Shown here: one piece after another, positions 1 through 11,713 of the stretch
How the letters are laid out: each line of letters starts with the position of its first letter
Numbering within the stretch: the stretch's first letter is position 1
Assembly: GCA_036320915.1 (NCBI GenBank)
Contig: JAXBDG010000019.1
Coordinates: forward strand, 868,001 to 932,000
From: Linnemannia elongata
Lineage: Eukaryota > Mortierellomycota > Mortierellomycetes > Mortierellales > Mortierellaceae
Length of the DNA: 64,000 nt
Direction of reading: 5' to 3'
The notes under the pieces: model-generated
What the model was told of the DNA's origin: nothing
The model's database searches: none
Seen by the model: the letters and a program-made list of their open reading frames with translations, nothing else
Program-made: the position numbers and the translations under genes

Positions 1-289
1 ATTGTTCTGGAGTGTATCGACCAACTCGAACAGCGAGTCCTCCTTGATAGAGTGTACCGTCTGCATCTGAGAAGGCCCTAGCGTACGGATAGAACAATGG
101 TTCTTTTGAACTGTTCTTTCGACTCTTATGTTCGCCGCGATTACCTCGTTTTGGTGAGAGGGTTGCGATCGGCGCGCTAGATGGTTGAGTTGTATACACA
201 TCCCAAATCCAGCAGGCACCTCCCAACCGGGGGCGACCTTGGTCCTTTGCTGAAGCAATTCTGTTTTTGACGCGTTTGTTCCAATGAAG
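1..289 (-). CDS. possible partial coding fragment running off the left edge
   Basis: One minus-strand frame stays open across this stretch and off the window edge. It reads, for example, GGACWIWDVYTT and then KEPLFYPYARAFSDADGTLY followed by QGGLAVRVGRYTPEQ. The mix of aromatic, glycine and charged residues looks like real protein rather than chance translation. No start codon or splice sites could be fixed. Its 3' half coincides with the first copy of the 160-bp direct repeat, and the second copy (331-491) carries an extra G that breaks this frame. I do not recognise the family. It may be the end of a gene or of a mobile element lying mostly outside the window. Confidence 0.25.
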
Positions 290-491
290 GCGGTGATGTC
301 GATGCGTTGGAGTGATTGTGCCAGTCCGGACAGCGAGTCCTCCTTGTTAGAGTGTACCGTCTGTATCTGGGAAGGCCCCTAGCGTACGGATAGAACAATG
401 GTTCTTTTGAGCTGTTGTTTCGACTCTTATGTTCGCCGCGATTACCTCGTTTTAGTGAGAGGGTTGCGATCGGCGCGCTAGATGGTTGAGC
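31..491. repeat. 160-bp direct repeat, two copies about 300 bp apart
   Basis: Positions 31-190 and 331-491 are near-identical, starting at cagcgagtcctcctt and ending at gcgctagatggttgag. They differ by a few substitutions and a one-base insertion (an extra c in the plus-strand ggcccc run) in the second copy. The 140 bp between copies is unrelated to what follows copy two. This looks like a recent partial duplication of the putative coding fragment at the left edge, and the second copy is frame-broken. Confidence 0.85.
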
Positions 492-1443
492 ATTAATCAC
501 GTTTGAACAACAAGGACCCACCGAACCAGTGGGGGTCTTGCTCTCGATCGTTAGTCCCATCAGGAAGAGGGTTGTTGTCTTTGGTCTTCAATTTCTTGAT
601 TCCTTGGAACACTCACATTCCTATCGTCTTTTTTTGTACCATCTAGAGTTCTCCTTCCTTGAACGACCCTGAACGCGGCCCCCACTTTCAAGCTCTTGTC
701 TTATTTTCCAGTGAGGGTATGTAACGGCTGTGATTTTACTTGGTTATCTTGGTAATGGGAGATGTCGGCCTTAGAAAGGACCCCACAGGACAACAATAAA
801 CTGATTTGCTCAATTGTCCTCTAAATCTCTACTGTAGACCCTATAGAAACGAGCTATCTTGCAGTCCTCAAAGAACGGCTGTTGGCGCTACGCTCGAGAC
901 AATAAACTGATTCCGTTGTAAATAAGCAAACAATCAGACAACAATAAAGTAAACATTCTACGTCACTCCCAACGCGCTTTATACTCGCCCTCATCACAAT
1001 ACAGCTCAACATTACACACCCGTCCAACATTACTCTTCCACTCTTTGCAATTAACAACCACCTATAACTCTCTCGTGACCGTCTTTCATAAACGATAAAT
1101 GGGGGCAAAGCACAAAAATCGTGGCGCGTAGTTCTGTTGCCCTCAACAATCTCTTTTGTACTCTTTACTCAGTCGGGGTTTCTTCATCGCATACTCCACC
1201 TTTTGCACATTCCCTCCCCGTCCGCTAATCATCTGTTAATTCATCTCGTTTGCGGACGCGTTCTTCTCGTACATCGCCAATCAGTCCCTTCTTGTCCCCT
1301 CAACAACATTCAGACCAAGGTACAAGACTGAGAGTGTCGTATTTAGTTGTTTCGGAGTCGTATGCTTGAGCTGTTATTTCTGCTGCTCTGAGTTCCTCGA
1401 ATTCCAACATGCTCATCAGTTATATCTTGTTACTAGGAACAAG
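492..1443. other. intergenic, no gene seen
   Basis: No convincing coding frame lies here on either strand. The last 400 bp, before the nuclease-like gene, are C/T-rich on the plus strand (ctctttgtactctttactc and similar), as expected of a fungal promoter or 5' leader. Confidence 0.5.
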
Positions 1444-3716
1444 ATGGGGAAACCACCAACAAAGCATCACCCCTTTAAGGACGCGGACATCCCAAACCGA
1501 TTTTATTTCCTCAACAAGAAACCAGAAAACTATAATGCACGAGATTACTTTCAAACATTCAGCAACCTCAACACTTCGAGCAAGGGACTTCTTCACGGTT
1601 TTTGGAGAAAAGCACTCACTATCATGACAGAAAGCAATGTCAGAGTCTTCCAATGCCGGGGACGACAGCTCCTGTCAATCTGGAATTTACCCGACAAGGG
1701 CCTGAAAGACTTTTGGCGCGCAATCGAGCAATCTGATTCTCCGTCGACTACTGTCCGTACCGAGGCTTCCAAGATTGAAAAAAAGTTTGTCATGCTCGCA
1801 TCGAGAACATACATCAAGGCAGGCCGTGCCCTCCATGATGGTAAGGGATTATTTTGAGTACTTCTCTCTCAAACGTTCTATAACTTATAATCATTATCCC
1901 AAGGCTCAAGAATCGGGTCGACATTGGGCTAAACGAATCATGGTCATTTTTTCTATCTCTATACAACAAAAATAGAAATCGGGGCAAGTTTGAACAACAG
2001 CAGGCACGGGAATCCTGAACGGAAGCGACGGCGATTCACTTCTGAAGAGGCAAGCGAGAGACTGGATAACCTCACGGACGATGATGATGACCCATCTTAT
2101 TCAGAGGCTGTTTCTGTTGATCAAGGAGGACAATCCGATCCGAATGATAGAGTCCATCAAGACACCGACAGCGACACCTTTGCGGAGGATAACATCGGAG
2201 ACGTTCGTCCTAGACAAACAACCTCCAAACCGACCTCGACGGTGTACTTCTTGGCCGGTAACGGAGATGTGGATTGTTCAGAGGCAGCCCGGTCGCCTTG
2301 GATGATACAGGATGTTGATTTGGCGGGTGTCCTTTGGGACTATCGCTCTACGGTTTGTGAAAAAGCCAAACGATTGGAAGGATTAGTCGGGTCCGTCGAA
2401 AGGCTGTAAGTGACTTGTGTTTTAATCGAGAGCTCAATGATTGTCAAAGGTTTTACCCTTTGTGTAGGTATTGATCAACCCAGGTATTTTTCCCTTTCCA
2501 ATGGAATAGAGCCATTAACCACATTTATCTTTTCGAAAGGAAAGATTCGACGAGCAGTTTGTACGCCGCTATTGGTTCCGAACTGTGGGAAAATATTACG
2601 ACCAACGGTTTGCAGTTGCTCCTGGCAAAGGACGTTGTACTTGATCTCGGTGAAAAAGCAATCAAATTTAGCATGATATCCCACCAAGAGGCGGAAGACT
2701 CTGTGCTCAGCACCCCTGGAGGCAATAAAGTGATTCGGAAACTGCTCGTCGCCTTATTCTCAACTGGATTTCTCTGGGGCGATCAAGACTACAATGAAGC
2801 CGAGCTTATCAAGAATTTGTGGGATCCCTTCTTGAAAACTTACCTGGAGCCTATCGCTGGCTGTAAAGGTCGTTGGTAAGTGTGGAGGCGCAACTTTTAG
2901 AAAAAGGGAAATGGGCATCCATGCAAAAGAGAATAAGGAACCGCTCTCAACTGACCTATTGGCTCTTATTTTTTTTCATTTCACCTTCAGGGAGAAGGAA
3001 TTCCAACCTTCGAAGGAACGGAGACAGACCGATACTCCAGATTCCAAAGGTCGCAGACCTGACTACTTTTTAAAAGTTGATCTCCTTGGACTTGAGTGTT
3101 TTCTGTTTGTTCTCGAGGCTAAAAAACATCGACATACCTCTCCAGTTCAAACGGATTTGGAAAAAGTTGGTAACCAACTCAAGGATTCGATCGATTATCT
3201 GGCCCGCAACCGTGTGGACATTTCAGGCGTAAGAGTTTATGGTGCTGTCGTTGTTGGTAAGTACCGAATTTTTGGTTTTTTTTTTCTCGACGATTTTATA
3301 TTTGATATCCTTTTGTCGCGCCGTCTCTATTTCATACATGCCTGCACTTTCAATCTCACTTTTTTCATTTTTTTTATTGCTTTGTAGGAGATGAAGCAAC
3401 TGTTTACTCCATGGAATTGGTGGCTAGCGGGGTCTACGTGATGAAACAGTACGGGGTTTTGTGTGCGCCTCGTTCAAACATGTATCTTGGTCTTCTCGGA
3501 CAAACTGTGAACACGCTGCAGAACCTTGTCTTGGAAATCGAGGCGACGACCCAGAAACTGAAACGCACCAAGTTGAGCACACCATGCGACTGGACCAGAG
3601 TCAGTTTTCGAACGCCGCAAAAGGTTGACAGGACAGGGATCGCAGCTGTGCACCCAAGGTCTCCCTCCACTCGAACGGCGAAACATAGTCACTCGTTGGT
3701 TCAAGAGAAGTTCTAA
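1444..3716 (+). CDS. PD-(D/E)XK nuclease-like protein, five exons
   Basis: Exons by splice signals and frame: 1444-1840, 1976-2405, 2540-2875, 2991-3256, 3388-3716. They give 585 codons with every junction in frame. Exon 2 carries a basic patch (RKRRR near its start) and then an acidic run, which suggests a nuclear protein. Exon 4 holds GRRPDYF (Asp412) and, 18 residues later, LEAKK (Glu430, Lys432). This PD...ExK spacing fits the catalytic core of the restriction-endonuclease-like fold, and a helix with Gln follows (VGNQLKDSIDYL). The N-terminal 380 residues match no family I know. Such multi-exon proteins occur as expanded families in Mucoromycota genomes (established only in general terms). 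Function is unknown; nuclease activity is inference from the motif. The start is the first ATG of the frame, which is open further upstream. Confidence 0.7.
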
Positions 3717-4080
3717 AGAATACGAGAACACGCCGACACAAAAAAGAATCGCACAGGGCTAACAACCAACAACAACCAGCAAAACTCACCACCATTGAAC
3801 CAACAATCACCACCCAAACTGTCCGTTGGCCAACTTATCATCAACCAACGGTCACTTGTTATATCTCGACTCAACATTTGTATAGTCTTCATCACGTTCT
3901 AAGCGGCCTTTTGTACAAAAATTTCCCTCGCAAAGAACAAATCAATTTGCAAAACCCAAATAATAATACTCAGTAAACACTACATTTTGTCATATAGCTG
4001 GTTCCCTCGACTTTAGGAACGGAAAAAAGTTTCGTGTGTTCATCATCCAACCATATCAGCATTGTCTTTGTTATACCAAT
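3717..4080. other. intergenic, no gene seen
   Basis: This is AT-rich, A/C-biased sequence after the nuclease-like gene, with CAACAAC-type repeats. No coding frame is supported. Confidence 0.5.
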
Positions 4081-4091
4081 TCTTCTTATCC

Positions 4092-4549
4092 ATGACTGAA
4101 CACAAAAACTTCAAAACTGCGTTCCAACGCGACACAATCCTCTACATAACCTTGTCAGAAAGACAACAACGTCTCCAAAAGTGGCACAATCTGACCGTGA
4201 CCTCTATTGAATCGTACATAGCTGCGAACTTTCGATGGCAAAGTACGAGCGAGCTCATAGCTGGAAATCCCATACCGTTGAGCGGCTTCTGAAGCACAGA
4301 GATATGCTACAGGCGGTGAATCCTGAGTTGTCAATAAACGACGCCTGGCCGTCAACGACCATTTTACGCTATAGAGGTTGTTCCAGTTGCTTTGATCAAG
4401 AACACCCGCTCTCGACATATACCAGTGAACACACTCCTCTTAAGGGTAATGGCTCAAGATGTATATACAATACCGCACAGTCGGATAGGATTTATGCCAT
4501 TCCCTCGTCCTGCCTTTGGTGGAGTCTGGATGGAGAGCTTCAAAAGTGA
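4092..4549 (+). pseudogene. possible decayed coding fragment, two frames
   Basis: One frame reads MTEHKNFKTAFQRDTILYIT to about 4230 and then loses coding character. An overlapping frame takes over at 4235 with MAKYERAHSWKSHTVERLLK and stops at 4549. The switch inside an otherwise continuous stretch resembles a frameshifted gene remnant, but a short gene or chance frames are possible. No family recognised. It lies just downstream of the nuclease-like gene and could be debris of a related copy. Confidence 0.22.
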
Positions 4550-4626
4550 GATATCGACAGCTGGGAGAGATAAAAGTGGTGAGAAAGAAGCTGGGGGATA
4601 TTATTGGATCGCGAAACACAATTGAA

Positions 4627-5050
4627 CACATGGGATGCTTATAATCAGCAAGATAAGCATACCACAAGGACTATCCAAGAGTAGGACCAGTGCCACTGCA
4701 GGGACCAACATCGGACCAGGGAGCACCAGCAGTAGGGATGTTGACTACCACAGAGTGGTGTAGAGGCGTCCATTGTTACCATACCTGGGTCAGGGCAATA
4801 TAATTTGCTGTGGTGGAGCTAAAATTTCGTACCCACTTGTCCCTGGCTCTCCTTTGCCTACTTCTTTCTATTCTTAATTTTCTCGTCTCATTCACCTTAC
4901 ATCCTTCCTCTCTTCTCATTCACCTTGTTTCCCTCCTCTCTCTTTATTCTTTCACTCATGCCCCACATCCTCTCATTCAACAACACATTCATTCAGCTTC
5001 CCTCTCATTCATCCATTCCCTTTCTTTTATTCACATCCCTCATCACATCA
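4627..5050. promoter_or_regulatory. upstream region of the four-TM protein, CT-rich
   Basis: From about 4840 to 5050 the plus strand is almost pure C/T/A (ctctcctttgcctacttctt and similar), a typical fungal CT-rich promoter or 5' leader ahead of the ATG at 5051. No other gene is supported here. Confidence 0.4.
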
Positions 5051-6496
5051 ATGTTCCTAGTCCTAAAAAGACTACACAGTCTATGGTACCTGATCCTCAT
5101 CCTCTCATCCCTCTGCCTAATCGCTACCATAGTCTTCTACTCTCTCAACATCGGAGACGTCCAGGGCTTCATTCACTTAATTCCCCTCCTCGCCGCCGTC
5201 ATCACCGTCATCATTTTCGCCTATGGCCTCTGGGGCAAAGCCAACCCCTACCTCATGCCCACCTCTTCCCCGCGCTCCAATCCCTGTACCCGGAGTGTGC
5301 GGCACTTTGGAACGAGTCTTTTGACTTTGCTTTGGTTGATTTCGACGGTGAATTATGCGATCATCAACGTGTTGGTCGAGAGATTGTTTTCGGGGTTGAC
5401 TCTTCTGATTGCGATTTTGATTGTTGTGGAGTCCATTAGCTCGAGTCGATTGGGGAAGGAACAGAGGAGGATTTTGAAGGAGGAGGAGAGACGAGTCGAG
5501 TTGGAGAGGGTTGCGAAGGATTCCGGATCGACTCTTGTTGCGGCCGCAACTAATTTCAGGAAATATGGCAAGAAGCATTACAACGACAGTCGAGATTCGG
5601 GGCTTGGGTCCTTGGGGGACTACGATAGCAGTAATGACAACAACGGTGGTGGTGAGAACGAATTAACGGGGGTCGAAATTGTGCGTCCCGAAGCTATTGA
5701 CCCAGCGACGGTCATCTACAACCAACAGATTCTATTCGAATCTGCTCAACGACACTATCACCAACAATACCAACAGTACCTCATCCACCAACCCCGAGAT
5801 GGCAACGCTGGTGGCGGTAACAACGGTGGAGACGGAGAGCCACAGGAGGGCAAGTACGATGATATCTTGTTGGAGTCGTCCTACAAGTTTGAGATACCCA
5901 TGGATGAGCCCCTCTACAGTAGCAGCACTGGAAAACCTTCGTCTTCAGCACTTGCCGCTGGTCCAAGTTCCCCTCAGTCGTCATCTTCTCCGTCCAGCAA
6001 CGAAGAACTACACCTCCCCTCCGCACCTCCAGCACCCTCGCCTACATACTCATACCCTTTCCTACCAAGAGCGCTAAAAGGACCAACAACACCCATCTCC
6101 TTCTCCCCATCCCTCTCTTCCCCTCCATCATCATCTACCGCAACAACAAAGGAGGCACAGAGGAAGAGTCTACTAAAGAACGAGATCTCACCGGTCGGGA
6201 TCCAGTTAATGGCCGAGACTAATCCGTTCCGGGACCAGGATTATCAAGCTGTGATCGAGCTCTCGGCCACTGCTCCTCCTTATGAGCCCTCCTTAACCGG
6301 GTCGTCGTCATTTGCACCACCCAAATTTGGGGAACAGAATAGTGGCAACGACCATGGTAGCCCACTCAGCGATGATGTCGTCCACAGCAGCTACAACCAC
6401 AGAACGATAGTGCCAACACCAACAACAACGCTAACGACAACGACAATAGCAGCGACAGCAACCACGAGGTCAGGCGTAACGAAAGCCCAACCATGA
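5051..6496 (+). CDS. four-TM membrane protein with long low-complexity tail
   Basis: A single exon of 481 codons. I start at ATG 5051 because it opens directly on MFLVLKRLHSLWYLILILSS and the upstream in-frame codons are only translated CT-rich leader. Four hydrophobic segments lie at about residues 11-31, 39-61, 86-110 and 113-131, a MARVEL-like topology common in small fungal plasma-membrane proteins. A charged stretch follows (KEQRRILKEEERRVELERV), probably a cytosolic helix. The remaining 330 residues are rich in Ser, Pro, Gly, Asn and Gln, with poly-Thr near the end. MARVEL relationship is inference from topology only. Function is unknown. Confidence 0.7.
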   Translation: MFLVLKRLHSLWYLILILSSLCLIATIVFYSLNIGDVQGFIHLIPLLAAVITVIIFAYGLWGKANPYLMPTSSPRSNPCTRSVRHFGTSLLTLLWLISTVNYAIINVLVERLFSGLTLLIAILIVVESISSSRLGKEQRRILKEEERRVELERVAKDSGSTLVAAATNFRKYGKKHYNDSRDSGLGSLGDYDSSNDNNGGGENELTGVEIVRPEAIDPATVIYNQQILFESAQRHYHQQYQQYLIHQPRDGNAGGGNNGGDGEPQEGKYDDILLESSYKFEIPMDEPLYSSSTGKPSSSALAAGPSSPQSSSSPSSNEELHLPSAPPAPSPTYSYPFLPRALKGPTTPISFSPSLSSPPSSSTATTKEAQRKSLLKNEISPVGIQLMAETNPFRDQDYQAVIELSATAPPYEPSLTGSSSFAPPKFGEQNSGNDHGSPLSDDVVHSSYNHRTIVPTPTTTLTTTTIAATATTRSGVTKAQP

Positions 6497-7155
6497 TCGC
6501 ATTAAAACACAACAGGAACAAGCACTTGCATTTTAGTTATATTTGTACCAAATGTACGGCTACGTTTTTCGTTTGCTCTCTCCACACATGAACATGCAGG
6601 AACAAAGTAACGCCTGCTAATTTGCTTTGTCGACGTTTGACCCTCTGGCCTCTTGTGTGCCCTTTCATGAATGACAAAAGTGAGCAAAACGGAGGGGGGC
6701 TGAACGAACGAACCAAATTGCGGCATTTTCTGGGAGCAACTCAACGAGCTACAGCCCTGGTGTGAGAAAATTCGTACCCTTTCTCTTGTTTCTTATGAAT
6801 GCATTTGGTGCTAATCTAAAACGAAAGGGTAGTCTTTGAGTGTTTTGAAGTCCAGCCCCAGAACAACAAAAGGGCGGAGCCAATAGAAAGATAAAAAATA
6901 CCCAATATGCCAGTAGAAACGAATACATTGCCGGGCAGTGTAGGACCTCTTTTTTTTTTTTGTCTTGGTTTCTGATGTGGGATGAAACTTTTAGAAAATC
7001 AAGTATATTCGCACTTTTTTTTTTTTTTTTTACTTTTTCTTTATGAGTTCTCAGGACTCTTTTTACCGATGGAAGAGGGTAAGACGTGAGAGGTATGGTG
7101 GGCGCTTTGCATTCCCTGGAGGTTTGATAAGGTAGTGGACGACGACGCGGGATTC

Positions 7156-7198
<43 letters not shown>

Positions 7199-8920
7199 CT
7201 TCCAAGTAAGAAAACATGAAGTCACCCAGACAACAGACTCTCTCCTTGTTCATTTGCTGAAGATAAAATAGAGTTGATCCAGGGACAACGGACCAGATTA
7301 GAGGGATAAGATTCTAACAGATCAACCCCCCCCCCCCCCCCCCCCCCTCTCCATATATATCGAAAAGGAGGTCCTTGATTAAACACACACCTTCCTCTCC
7401 TCACTCTCTCTCAGCCTTCGCTTCCTTCCTCTCCTTTTTTGCCTCACAAAGACCAAGGCAAAATACAAAGTGCACACAATCGTAAATACATACAACTTCA
7501 AAACCAAACAGCCCGAAGGCAATATCTAAAAGAAAGGCAACACATACCCTCATTGTATAAATATGCAGAGGTGCTGAACCCCCCGAAGAAAAGATGAAAA
7601 TATATATTTTCATTTGACGTATGATTTGAAGTGGTCTTGGAGTGAAATGGGAAACTCGCAAAAAATGCAGAACACCAAACATAAAGGCAATAGAAGTGCA
7701 AGGCCATCGCGGTGGCGATTGCAGACAATCGTCCATGTACGCTGTAAAGAGATTGGGGTTTTCTTATCAACATGGTAACAAAATGATCGCTTTGATTCCT
7801 CGTTACACGCAAAGAAAGAGAAAAAAAATAGGGAGGGTGATAGAAGGTAGTAAGAAAGGAAAAGGAAGGAGAACAACAAGGAGGTGCAACGAGATCGAAT
7901 AAGAATGAACGACGGAGAGGAGGCGCCGACACAGGGAATGAAACTGAATTTCCGAAACAGGCGTTGCACAGTCAAGAACAATTTTTTTTTCTACCAGCGA
8001 CGGTAAATATGCATGCATTGACTGCGAGCATCTGTGTACACGACGGAGAGAAAGAAGAAGTGAGAGGCAAGAAGCCGCTCCCCCAGCGATCTTGGTCTCC
8101 TTCATGGTGCTCTTTTTCATTTGCGCTGCTACGGCTAGGATTAACACGACGGAGAATGAGTCAACCTTCTAAAAAAAAAAAAAAGAGAGATGGAAGGATA
8201 TTGTTTTGGGGCGCAAGAGAAAAAGCGCGTGAAAGCAAAAAAAATCGACCCTCGATGGGAAAAAGGGTCAATGCGGGACGAACATAACCGAAATTCAGAT
8301 GCAGAAGGAAGGAAGGAAGCAAAGAGAAACTGGGAACTAGAGAGATTGGATGTATCCATTGTTCAATTAATGGGCGCTGTCGAGCATGACGATGCATACG
8401 CAGGGTATGGTCGGTTAAAGATTAATGGAAGGGAGGAAAAGAAGCAAGATGTTTTCTCTTCTCTTCTTCTTTCCCTTCTCTTTCCTTTCTCTCCCTTCCA
8501 TTCCTTCTCTCTTTTTTTACTCCGTTAAGACAGAGAGTGAACAGACGATTTCAGAGAGTGGCGGCTCGGCAGAGTCTCATGGTATGTCATCACACTCTAT
8601 ACTCACCACTGCCGTTGTACGATTGTCAATTGCATAACTATATCCTAATCATCATTCTTTTTTGTGCTTCTTTTAGAGGAGGAGCCGCTCACTCTTGTCC
8701 TCTGCCGGGTCGTCAATCGGAACCATGTATCCAACTTTCTACACCAGCACCTCTAACACCAGCGTATTCATCATCTTTACCAGCAAAAAATGCCCTTTCG
8801 ACCGACGACACGACCATTCATCATCGATACGGCGCTTCGGGTCCTCTTCTTTATATTTTCCTCTTCCTCGACGATACACAATTCACCACATTTAACCACC
8901 AATGACCACCATTTTTAAGC
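6497..8920. other. gene-poor stretch with simple repeats
   Basis: No convincing gene was found. Frames here translate homopurine/homopyrimidine tracts. The stretch holds a (GA)n tract near 7160-7195, a C22 run at 7326-7347 and several A/T runs. An open frame at about 8672-8900, following an acceptor-like tttag and reading SLPAKNALSTDDTTIHHRYG, has slightly better composition and might be an exon, but I cannot connect it to anything. Confidence 0.5.
7158..7347. repeat. (GA)n microsatellite and C22 homopolymer
   Basis: A run of about 17 GA units lies near 7160-7195, and 22 consecutive C lie at 7326-7347 on the plus strand. Both are simple-sequence tracts, and assembly length errors are likely. 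Confidence 0.9.
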
Positions 8921-9150
8921 GCTGGATCTCTATCAGGAACATAATTACCTGTCACCTTCAGTTCAACGATCAAGCATGACACATACCAAGAGCACAACAG
9001 GGCCGGATCTCCATCAGGAAAATGGTAACCGGTCCCCTTCAGCATGTAACAGGAGTTCAACAACTAAGCTCAAAACATACCAAGAGCACAACAGGGCTGG
9101 ATCTCTACCAGGAACACAACATGGTCAGGATCTATATCAAGAACATAATA
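8920..9150. repeat. imperfect tandem repeat, about 94-bp period
   Basis: The phrase acataccaagagcacaacag recurs at 8981 and 9075, an offset of 94 bp. Each copy is followed by a variant of gctggatctctaccaggaac. Partial copies flank these near 8921 and 9128. The copies diverge, so the array is old. No coding potential is evident. Confidence 0.7.
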
Positions 9151-10916
9151 ATCGCCCTCCCCTTTCATTATGAATGGTGAATCAACGATGCGACTCTGTT
9201 TTTGTTCATCGACAGTCCAGACTGTAACGTTTTAGGTGTGATTCTCATAAGAGAGCTTTTCCTTTTTATTTTCTTTTCTTTTTAATTAAACAAGTGGCTT
9301 AACCACACCCTTGTCCCTACTCAGACAGATAAAGTTGCTTAGGGACAGGGAGAGAATAAACAATTCTTCTTTCACTCGTTGACTCTTTCGGCCAGATCAT
9401 CAGACAAAATAAGGCGGAATATCGAGGACACTAGCTACATGGGCTTACTTCCGATTTACAAAGCCACCGAGCATGGTGCCATTGGTAAACCTCGGAAGTA
9501 TGATCGGAGTTTTCGATAAGAGTTTTCCATGTTACTGTAAAGAACGTCGCAAGTCGCATGAGTTGACCATTTATCGAGAATTGTTTGTTCTTGAGGTACG
9601 TGTGCTTTGCTCTCTCTTTTTTTTTTTTTTTTTCTTGCTTTTTTGTTTTTGTTCTTCTGCCCTTTTTTCATTCCCACAGTCAATTCTTTGTTTCTCTGTG
9701 TCTGAACCCTAAAAATTGACCTCCCCCCCCCTTTTTTTTCTTTTTGTCTTTCTGGTAGTTCCTTGCAGAATGGGCACCATCTCTCTAACATGACGTACAC
9801 CTGACGCCACCAACTCTCTAGAGCTTTCTAGCACCATGCCTTATATATAAATTTAGATGAAGTAAAGATAGGGGTGTTGGGCAGGGTGGTATCATCATCA
9901 AAGTGGTATATGTAGACCAATAGAAAGCACACCAACATTGCGAACGATGCGTTTAAAAAACGAAGCCAAGGGCAAGAAAAAATGAAAGAGGGATTGAATT
10001 GGGTTTATGTACAAGAGAAGGGAGGAGTGCATTACTAGCTTGTTTGCAAGTTAGGTCTGGCCAGTGAATAAGCAAACTTTATGGTGTAAAAAGCATACGA
10101 ATGAATGGGTCGATGTGAGAGTGTATGAATAAGATAGCTCATCAACTGAATTGCGTCTACTTGAAAAAGGAGCGTGCAGACGAACAACCTTGCAAACATA
10201 TGCCTCTATGTTTGAGGCAAGGATTGGCTATGTTTGGGAACCCATCCCTCTAATATGTAGCGCTTAATGACAGAGATAATATACAAATTAGCTAACCAAC
10301 CGAAGAACAAACGACTCTTAAACTGCGCCCCTCAAACCTAGTAGAAAGAAAAGAGGTAAGCAAATCAATAAAGTGGTGGGCTGATAGCCACGCATGAATG
10401 GCATGAGAGCTGGCGATTGACGTTGAACCGCCATTAAACTGCGCTTCTAAAGAAAAGTGTTTATTGTTCTTTCGAATGGATTAGGTGGTTGTAGGTAATG
10501 GTGTTGCGGAGCATCGGAGGCTGAAGAAAAAAGCACGCATGATGACAGTCGCAAACTGCAAGGGAATGGGGGTATCACAGCTTCCAAGGCGAACATGCCA
10601 GATTGGTGGCAAAGGGCAGTAGCCGTTTATTCCATATACGCGAGTGATGGCGCATACCTATTTTCTCGTACGGTTATTTTGGCTTCCTTATTTTTACTAG
10701 GCACTCGTAGTTGGGCTGACGTCCCCTCTGTCTCTCTCAAAGCTCTTTGGTTAATGAAATAATTGTCTACCTTCATTTTATTGTTACTACACTAATGTCG
10801 ACTGTGTTGGTTCTGCCTAGTGTCATACAATAGCGGCGACTGGTACTTGTTAACTTGACCTTAATGTTACATTCTCTAGAGTCATTAATGACAGCCCTAC
10901 TGCTAAGTTCTGTAAA
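9151..10916. other. intergenic, no gene seen
   Basis: No coding frame is supported. Long T tracts lie near 9618-9640 and 9721-9745. An imperfect inverted repeat (cccttgtccctac ... gcttagggacaggg) sits at about 9307-9351 and could form a hairpin of unknown meaning. Confidence 0.45.
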
Positions 10917-11713
10917 ATGGACGTGACAAAGAAACTGATACTTGTGACCCCATCACATTCTTCACATGGGTGGCTATCAATATCAAAACGACAAGTCCGA
11001 TACCCATTCGAGCTTATAGGCGTTGATCTCACAAACCAAGCATTCAGCCGAGTGGGAGTGCAAAGGCGGAGCTGACGTCGGAACAGTGGAGGAGCCTTTA
11101 AGATGATGAAACGATCGCAAGTTTTTGGAGGAACCTTCCAAGAAAGGCATCTTATAAAGGTTACTTCAAGCGCAGGTATGATACAATGTAAATATCTTTT
11201 GCAAGAAATTAAATGGAAGAGTTGCATTTTGCTTACATGGATTCCATTGTCAAGATAGAACAAGCAGGCGATTTTCAACGTAAAACGTCTCTTCAAGCTG
11301 GACAATCTAATGATGAAAACCCTGGATAATGGCCTATGGAGGAAGTCGTCCTACGTTGGAATGGCCAGTCCAACAGGCAAGAAGGCAAAATAAATTATTT
11401 TTACTTTATTTTGTGTGCATATCCCATTATTAACTTCGCTCATTTGGGATGTAATGAAGTAGAAGATGCTTTTAGAAGGAATACGCTCGATGTACTGGCC
11501 CTTTTTATTGTTGACGAGGAGTTATCGGCGGATGATATCGCGGTTAAAATGATATCGAGCAAGATGGAAGAGGCCACCATGATGGGCTCCAGGAGACTTG
11601 ATTCCAAGCGAGCAAGACTATATACGATAAAGGAGCTTGGCATAATGGCACATAATGCCCAACATCTACTAACCCTGGCCTTTGAAGCCGATCTAATAGG
11701 TCACACTGCATGA
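10917..11713 (+). pseudogene. probable decayed gene, frames interrupted
   Basis: Coding-like text appears in two frames. Frame one starts at ATG 10917 (MDVTKKLILVTPSHSSHGWL), meets a stop near 11070, later another near 11252, then continues as NKQAIFNVKRLFKLDN to about 11390. Frame two runs 11336-11713 and reads well from about 11450 (LDVLALFIVDEELSADDIAV, ending FEADLIGHTA). I could not find introns that join these cleanly, so decay is more likely than an intact gene, although non-obvious splicing remains possible. No family recognised. Confidence 0.33.

Noticed and set aside
6749..8400. Several Ser/Phe/Leu-rich minus-strand frames
   Set aside because: They translate CT/GA microsatellites and poly-T tracts, with no codon structure, splice support or domains.
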